Part shown: positions 5,105-8,518 of the stretch, one piece after another
Position numbering within the stretch: position 1 is the stretch's first letter
Layout of the letters: every line of letters begins with the position of its first letter
Source: Oscillospiraceae bacterium
GTDB lineage: Bacteria > Bacillota > Clostridia > Oscillospirales > Oscillospiraceae
Length of the DNA: 8,518 nucleotides
Assembly (NCBI GenBank): GCA_017458885.1
Contig: JAFSZQ010000055.1
Location: 1 to 8,518 of the forward strand
Direction of reading: 5' to 3'
Position numbers and translations under genes: made by a program
Notes under the pieces: model-generated
Told to the model about the DNA's origin: nothing
What the model saw: only the letters and a program-made list of their open reading frames with translations
The model's database searches: none

Positions 5105-5665
5105 ATGCGGGTCATCACGGGAACGGCGCGGGGACGGCGCCTCGGCGAGCTCAAGGGGCTGGAGACGCGCCCGACCACGGGCAAGGTCAAGGAGGGCGTG
5201 TTCAGCGCCCTGCAATTCGACGTCCCCGACGCGCGCGTGCTCGACCTCTTTGCCGGCACGGGGCAGATGGGCATCGAAGCCCTCTCCCGCGGCGCAAAGA
5301 GCTGTACGTTCGTCGACCGCCGCGCCGACGCCGCAAAGCTCGTGCGCGACAACCTCGCCGTCTGCGGCTTTACGGACAGGGCGCGGGTCGTCTGCGGCGA
5401 CGCGATGGGCTACCTCGCCTCGCTGCGGGAGAAGTACGACCTCGTCTTTCTCGACCCGCCCTACGCGGACGACACGCTCGAGCGCGCCGTCGCGCACATC
5501 GCGCGGTTTGACATTTTGGCGCCGCATGGTATAATGGCGGCGGAGTGTCCGGCGGACAAGCCTCTGCCCGCCCTGCAAGCGCCGTACCGCGTCCACCGCG
5601 AGTACCGCTACGGCAAGATCAAGGTCACGGTCTACCGCCGCGACGGGGAGGAAACGGAAGCATGA
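5105..5665 (+). CDS. rsmD: 16S rRNA (guanine(966)-N2)-methyltransferase
   Basis: A 186-aa Rossmann-fold methyltransferase that transfers a methyl group from SAM to G966 of 16S rRNA during small-subunit assembly. Family marks: MRVITGTARGRRL at the N-terminus, RPTTGKVKEGVFSAL at 22-36, SAM-binding LDLFAGTGQMGIEALSRGA at 46-64, acidic Asp71 after motif I, and catalytic DPPY at 117-120. Length is normal for RsmD. ATG at 5105 is chosen over an upstream in-frame TTG (5084) because GGGAG (5093-5097) sits 7 bases before it and the family starts with this sequence. Its TGA overlaps the coaD ATG (ATGA), the classic rsmD-coaD pairing. Confidence 0.95.
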   Translation: MRVITGTARGRRLGELKGLETRPTTGKVKEGVFSALQFDVPDARVLDLFAGTGQMGIEALSRGAKSCTFVDRRADAAKLVRDNLAVCGFTDRARVVCGDAMGYLASLREKYDLVFLDPPYADDTLERAVAHIARFDILAPHGIMAAECPADKPLPALQAPYRVHREYRYGKIKVTVYRRDGEETEA

Positions 5666-6132
5666 ACATCGCAGTCTTTCCCGGCAGCTTTGACCCCGTG
5701 ACGCTGGGACACATGGACCTGATCCGCCGCGCGGCGGACATCTTTGACCGCGTCTACGTCTGCGCGATGGTCAACAGCGGCAAACAGCCGATGTTCCCCG
5801 CGGAGCAGCGCCACGCGATGCTCCGCGCGGCGACGGCGGACATCCCGAACGTCACGGCGGAGCTGTGGACGGGGCTGCTCGCCGACTACGCGAAGGAGCG
5901 CGGCGCACGCTACCTCATCAAGGGCGTGCGCAACGGCACGGACTTCGACACCGAGCTCGGCATGGCGCAGATCAACCGCGCGCTGGAGCCGACGCTCGAC
6001 ACGGTGCTGCTGCCCGCGCGGACGGAGTTCCTGCACTTGAGCTCCACGATGGTGCGGGAGATGGTCAAATACGCCCGGCCGCTCGAGCCATATATGCCCG
6101 CGGCGGCGATCGAGATCATGAAAGGAAGATAG
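5662..6132 (+). CDS. coaD: pantetheine-phosphate adenylyltransferase
   Basis: A 156-aa cytosolic enzyme that adenylates 4'-phosphopantetheine with ATP to make dephospho-CoA, the penultimate step of CoA synthesis. The nucleotidyltransferase signature GSFDPVTLGH at 8-17 contains the TxGH motif (Thr14-His17). KGVRNGTDF at 87-95 gives the substrate-binding Arg90, and HLSSTMVRE at 125-133 is the family's second ATP-binding motif. Length matches bacterial CoaD. The start overlaps the rsmD stop by four bases, implying coupled translation; the next gene follows 4 bases after the TAG. Confidence 0.96.
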   Translation: MNIAVFPGSFDPVTLGHMDLIRRAADIFDRVYVCAMVNSGKQPMFPAEQRHAMLRAATADIPNVTAELWTGLLADYAKERGARYLIKGVRNGTDFDTELGMAQINRALEPTLDTVLLPARTEFLHLSSTMVREMVKYARPLEPYMPAAAIEIMKGR

Positions 6133-6136
6133 AACG

Positions 6137-6652
6137 ATGGCAAATCGGGACGTGGAACACCTCATCAATATGCTCTACGACATGGTCAACGACGCGAAGA
6201 ACGCGCCGCTGAGCAGCGAGAAGTGCGTCATCGACCGCGACGCGGCGCTCGACCTGCTCGACGAGATCCGCGAGGGGCTGCCCGCGGAGCTCAAGCGCGC
6301 GCAGGATCTGATCCAGGCGAAGGAGGATTATGTCAACTCCGCCAAGCGCGAGGTCGGGCGGATGATGCAGCAGGCGGAGTACGACGCCAAGAGCAAGGTC
6401 TCCGACAGCGAGGTGCTGGTCGCGGCGCGCGAGCGCGGCCGCGAGATCACCGCGCGCGCGGAAGAGCGGGCGAACGAGATGTACCGCGTCGTGAACGAGT
6501 ACACCGAGGACGCGCTGCGCCGTACGGAGGAGGCGATCCAGGCGGCGCTCAACGAGGTCAAGGAGAGCCGCGTCAGGTTCCGCGCCGCCTCCGCCGCCCG
6601 CCGTCAGAAGGATCGCGAGGAATTGAGCAGACCGCCGAAGGATCAACCGTAA
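6137..6652 (+). CDS. coiled-coil protein, DivIVA/ATPase-stalk-like, unknown role
   Basis: A 171-aa, highly charged soluble protein. Residues 1-45 form a short helical head (DVEHLINMLYDMV, then AALDLLDEI); about 50-150 is a long continuous helix rich in Glu, Arg, Lys and Ala with coiled-coil spacing, and the tail is basic (ARRQKDREELSRPP). There is no membrane segment. Such proteins are often labelled ATPase or V-type subunit H/E-like only because of their coiled coils; the layout also resembles DivIVA/GpsB-type proteins. It is the third gene of the rsmD-coaD operon, 4 bases after coaD, with an AAGGAAG site overlapping the coaD end. The position just before the division cluster hints at a cell-shape or division role, but this is inference. 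Confidence 0.75.
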   Translation: MANRDVEHLINMLYDMVNDAKNAPLSSEKCVIDRDAALDLLDEIREGLPAELKRAQDLIQAKEDYVNSAKREVGRMMQQAEYDAKSKVSDSEVLVAARERGREITARAEERANEMYRVVNEYTEDALRRTEEAIQAALNEVKESRVRFRAASAARRQKDREELSRPPKDQP

Positions 6653-6719
6653 ACACCGGCTGATTTTTGTGAAAAATACACAAGAAGACGCGGCATTACT
6701 ACATTTTGCAGCATTTTGC

Positions 6720-6758
6720 GAAAGCGGACACAACATCTTGTGTCCGCTTTCTTTTTTT
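6720..6758 (+). terminator. strong intrinsic terminator after the rsmD operon
   Basis: A perfect 14-bp stem, GAAAGCGGACACAA (6720-6733) with TTGTGTCCGCTTTC (6738-6751), loop CATC, followed by seven T (6752-6758). It isolates the rsmD-coaD operon from the division cluster. The octamer CATTTTGC occurs twice just upstream (6702-6709, 6712-6719). Confidence 0.95.
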
Positions 6759-6826
6759 GCTTTTGAACAAAAACGGGCGTTTCAAAACGACCAGACAAAG
6801 ACGAAAACTCGACCGGATAATTTTCC

Positions 6827-6855
6827 TTGATTTTTATGTGAACCTCCCGTATAAT
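6827..6855 (+). promoter_or_regulatory. SigA-type promoter of the dcw (mraZ) cluster
   Basis: -35 TTGATT (6827-6832), a 17-base spacer and a perfect -10 TATAAT (6850-6855). Start expected near 6862, immediately before the tandem MraZ-type boxes, giving a leader of about 75 bases. Confidence 0.85.
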
Positions 6856-6862
6856 CGAGCTT

Positions 6863-6902
6863 GGAGTGGGGGAAAGTGGTGCAAAGTTCCACAAAGTGGA
6901 GC
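6863..6902 (+). promoter_or_regulatory. four tandem 10-bp MraZ operator boxes
   Basis: Four units in exact 10-base register: GGAGTGGGGG, AAAGTGGTGC, AAAGTTCCAC, AAAGTGGAGC. The consensus AAAGTGGNGC agrees with the known habit of MraZ to bind G-rich direct repeats with 10-bp spacing in its own promoter region. The third unit carries GTGG on the opposite strand. The boxes lie on or just after the expected start site, fitting autorepression by blocking initiation or clearance. Confidence 0.85.
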
Positions 6903-6937
6903 GCACGTCCCCCGAAAACGAAGGGAGGGAGAGCGGC

Positions 6938-7357
6938 GTGACCGGACAATATCAGCACAGCATCGACGCCAAGGGCAGGCTGTTCATCCCCGCGAAGCTC
7001 CGCGAGGAGCTGGGCGAGACCTTCTATGTGACCATCGCGGGCATCGACCCGTGCCTCTCGGTCTACTCCGAGGCGAGCTGGGCGGTGTTCACCGAGAAGT
7101 TCAACTCCATGCCCTACACCAAGGCGCGCGTGATGCGCCCGATCTTCTCCCACGCGGCGAAGTGCGAGCCGGACGCGCAGGGGCGCATCCTGCTGCCCAA
7201 GGAGCTGCGCGAGTACGCGAAGCTCGAAAAGGACGTGACGGTCATCGGCGTGTCGAACCGCGCGGAGATCTGGAGCGCCGCCGCGTGGTCGGCAAAGATG
7301 GCGGAGGAGCTCGACCCCGCGAACATGGCGGCGATGATGGAAGAACTCGGGTTCTGA
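6938..7357 (+). CDS. mraZ: transcriptional regulator MraZ
   Basis: A 139-aa MraZ with two AbrB-like (SpoVT) halves. The first carries DAKGR at 10-14 and the second DAQGR at 79-83, each followed by a hydrophobic IP/LP stretch. MraZ forms a ring-shaped oligomer and represses its own dcw operon; it sits as first gene, as expected. The start is GTG at 6938 (MTGQYQHSIDAKGR), matching family N-termini, with GGGAGGG (6923-6929) 8 bases upstream; an in-frame GTG at 6866 would put the start inside the operator and is rejected. Length is close to the usual 140-150. The tandem boxes at 6863-6902 are its likely target. Confidence 0.95.
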   Translation: MTGQYQHSIDAKGRLFIPAKLREELGETFYVTIAGIDPCLSVYSEASWAVFTEKFNSMPYTKARVMRPIFSHAAKCEPDAQGRILLPKELREYAKLEKDVTVIGVSNRAEIWSAAAWSAKMAEELDPANMAAMMEELGF

Positions 7358-7358
7358 T

Positions 7359-8297
7359 ATGGACGCCGACTACGGACACAAGCCCGTTTTGCTCAAGGAG
7401 TGCCTCGACGCGCTCCAGATCAAGCCCGACGGCGTTTACGTCGACGGCACGCTCGGCAGGGCGGGGCACTCGCTGGAGATCGCCCGCCGCCTGACGACGG
7501 GGCGGCTCATCGCCCTCGACCGCGACGAGACGGCGCTCGCCGCCGCGCGGGAACGCCTCGCGCCCTATTCGGAGCGCGTGACGCTGGTGCACAGCAACTT
7601 CAGCCGCCTGAGCGCGGTGCTGGACGACCTTGGCGTCGCCGCCGCGGACGGGATGCTCTTTGACCTCGGCGTGTCCTCGCCCCAGCTCGACGACGCGAGC
7701 CGCGGCTTTTCCTACAAGCAGGACGCGCCGCTCGATATGCGCATGGACGCCGCCGCGCCGCTGACGGCGCGGGAGCTCGTCAACGCCGCCTCTTACGAGG
7801 ACTTGCGCCGCATCCTCTGGGAATACGGCGAGGAGCGTTACGCGCCGCAGATCGCGAAAGCCGTCTGCGCGGCACGGGAGCGGCGGCCCATCGAGACGAC
7901 GCTTCAGCTCGCGGAGCTGATCCGCGGCGCGATGCCCGCCAAGGCGCTGCGCGAGAAGCAGCACCCCGCCAAGCGGAGCTTTCAGGCGCTGCGCATCGCC
8001 GTCAACGACGAGCTGGGCGAGCTTCCGCCGATGCTCGACGCCGCCGAGGCGCGGCTCAAGTCCGGCGGGCGGCTCGCGGTCATCACGTTCCATTCGCTCG
8101 AGGATCGCGTCGTCAAGCAGAAGCTCAAGGATTTTGCGACCGGCTGCACCTGCCCGCCGGAGTTCCCCGTCTGCGTCTGCGGACGGACGCCGCGGATGCG
8201 GCTCGTGACCCGCAAGCCCGTCACGGCGGGCGAGGCGGAATTGCAGGAGAACCCCCGCAGCCGCAGCGCAAAGCTGCGCGTGGCGGAGAAATGCTGA
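7359..8297 (+). CDS. rsmH: 16S rRNA (cytosine(1402)-N4)-methyltransferase
   Basis: A 312-aa RsmH (MraW), which methylates N4 of C1402 in 16S rRNA using SAM in the ribosomal decoding centre. Motifs: HKPVLLKE at 7-14, SAM-binding VDGTLGRAGHS at 28-38 (usual GxGGHS read as GRAGHS), acidic LDRDE at 53-57, FDLGVSSPQLD at 101-111, DAPLDMRMD, FQALRIAVNDEL, and FHSLEDRVVK near the C-terminus. Near the C-terminus CTCPPEFPVCVCG (263-275) gives a CxC-x6-CxC cluster seen in many Firmicute RsmH proteins. ATG at 7359 is one base after the mraZ TGA and has no good ribosome site of its own, so translation is probably coupled to mraZ. Confidence 0.96.
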   Translation: MDADYGHKPVLLKECLDALQIKPDGVYVDGTLGRAGHSLEIARRLTTGRLIALDRDETALAAARERLAPYSERVTLVHSNFSRLSAVLDDLGVAAADGMLFDLGVSSPQLDDASRGFSYKQDAPLDMRMDAAAPLTARELVNAASYEDLRRILWEYGEERYAPQIAKAVCAARERRPIETTLQLAELIRGAMPAKALREKQHPAKRSFQALRIAVNDELGELPPMLDAAEARLKSGGRLAVITFHSLEDRVVKQKLKDFATGCTCPPEFPVCVCGRTPRMRLVTRKPVTAGEAELQENPRSRSAKLRVAEKC

Positions 8298-8313
8298 ACA
8301 GGAGGGGCCCCGC

Positions 8314-8518
8314 ATGGCATACCGCGCTGCGCGACAAGTGAACAGCGGCTACGTCACGGGGAACCTCGCCCGCAAGCCCGAGCAGCCCGCGCGCGAACGG
8401 CGGGACTACGTCCGCGGCCCCGCGCCGCGCCGGCGCGTCGTCGCGCCGCCGAAGCACCGCGAGCGCATCCGCGTCTCGAACGCGGTCGTCCTCGGCTTCC
8501 TCGCCGCCGCCGCGGCGG
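8314..8518 (+). CDS. ftsL: FtsL-like division protein, N-terminal part only
   Basis: Partial: 68 codons to the window edge. ATG at 8314 has a strong AGGAGGGG (8300-8307) and lies 16 bases after the rsmH stop. The visible part is a long, Arg/Pro-rich cytoplasmic tail (about residues 1-55, including APRRRVVAPPKHRERIR) followed by the start of a hydrophobic segment (VVLGFLAAAAA, from about 58), i.e. the start of a single transmembrane helix. In the mraZ-rsmH-x-pbp order, x is ftsL, a small bitopic protein of the divisome with an extracellular coiled coil. FtsL is poorly conserved, so the name rests on position and topology; a general septum formation initiator protein is the alternative. Confidence 0.7.
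   Translation, partial: MAYRAARQVNSGYVTGNLARKPEQPARERRDYVRGPAPRRRVVAPPKHRERIRVSNAVVLGFLAAAAA

Noticed and set aside
4698..5352. Minus-strand frames across the small-ORF unit and rsmD
   Set aside because: No ribosome sites or motifs; they oppose a near-consensus promoter and a certain rsmD gene.
6866..6937. Upstream GTG start for mraZ
   Set aside because: It would begin inside the operator boxes and add 24 residues absent from the family; the GTG at 6938 has the ribosome site and the family N-terminus.

Overview
This window looks like chromosomal DNA from a GC-rich anaerobic Firmicute, most likely class Clostridia and possibly the Oscillospiraceae. The reasons are the clostridial-style gene neighbourhoods (rsmD-coaD, Asp23/YloU with the DAK2-domain protein, mraZ-rsmH-ftsL), strong AGGAGG-type ribosome binding sites, SigA-type promoters, and high-GC codon use. 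No plasmid, phage or transposase gene is visible; most of the window is conserved housekeeping DNA.

Layout. Positions 1-1389 (minus) carry an ATPase and a scaffold gene of a compact SUF-like Fe-S cluster system (C then B, ATGA overlap; B runs off the window). Divergent from it, 1523-2104 (plus) encodes a ferritin-like di-iron protein. Positions 2105-2576 hold no convincing gene: two multi-hairpin repeat blocks face each other as inverted copies around a core of about 240 bp, with a strong two-way terminator at the inner edge of the right block. Positions 2577-4607 (minus) carry an Asp23/YloU gene and a FakA/YloV-like DAK2 gene behind a good promoter. Positions 4608-5104 contain a compact independent unit on the plus strand: a near-consensus promoter, a structured leader, a 25-codon ORF and 3' hairpins. 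Positions 5105-6652 (plus) are rsmD, coaD and a coiled-coil protein, ended by a perfect 14-bp hairpin terminator. From 6827 the dcw (division and cell wall) cluster begins: promoter, four 10-bp MraZ-type boxes, mraZ, rsmH and the start of an ftsL-like gene cut by the window edge.

How it fits together. The left part concerns iron: Fe-S assembly beside a di-iron protein. The middle concerns fatty-acid or envelope metabolism. The right part links rRNA methylation, CoA synthesis and autoregulated division genes. The least explained pieces are the 25-codon unit at 4710-4990, whose transcript would begin with an anti-Shine-Dalgarno-like sequence able to pair with its own ribosome binding site, and the mirrored hairpin element at 2117-2566. 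Both are read directly from sequence, but their functions are inference.
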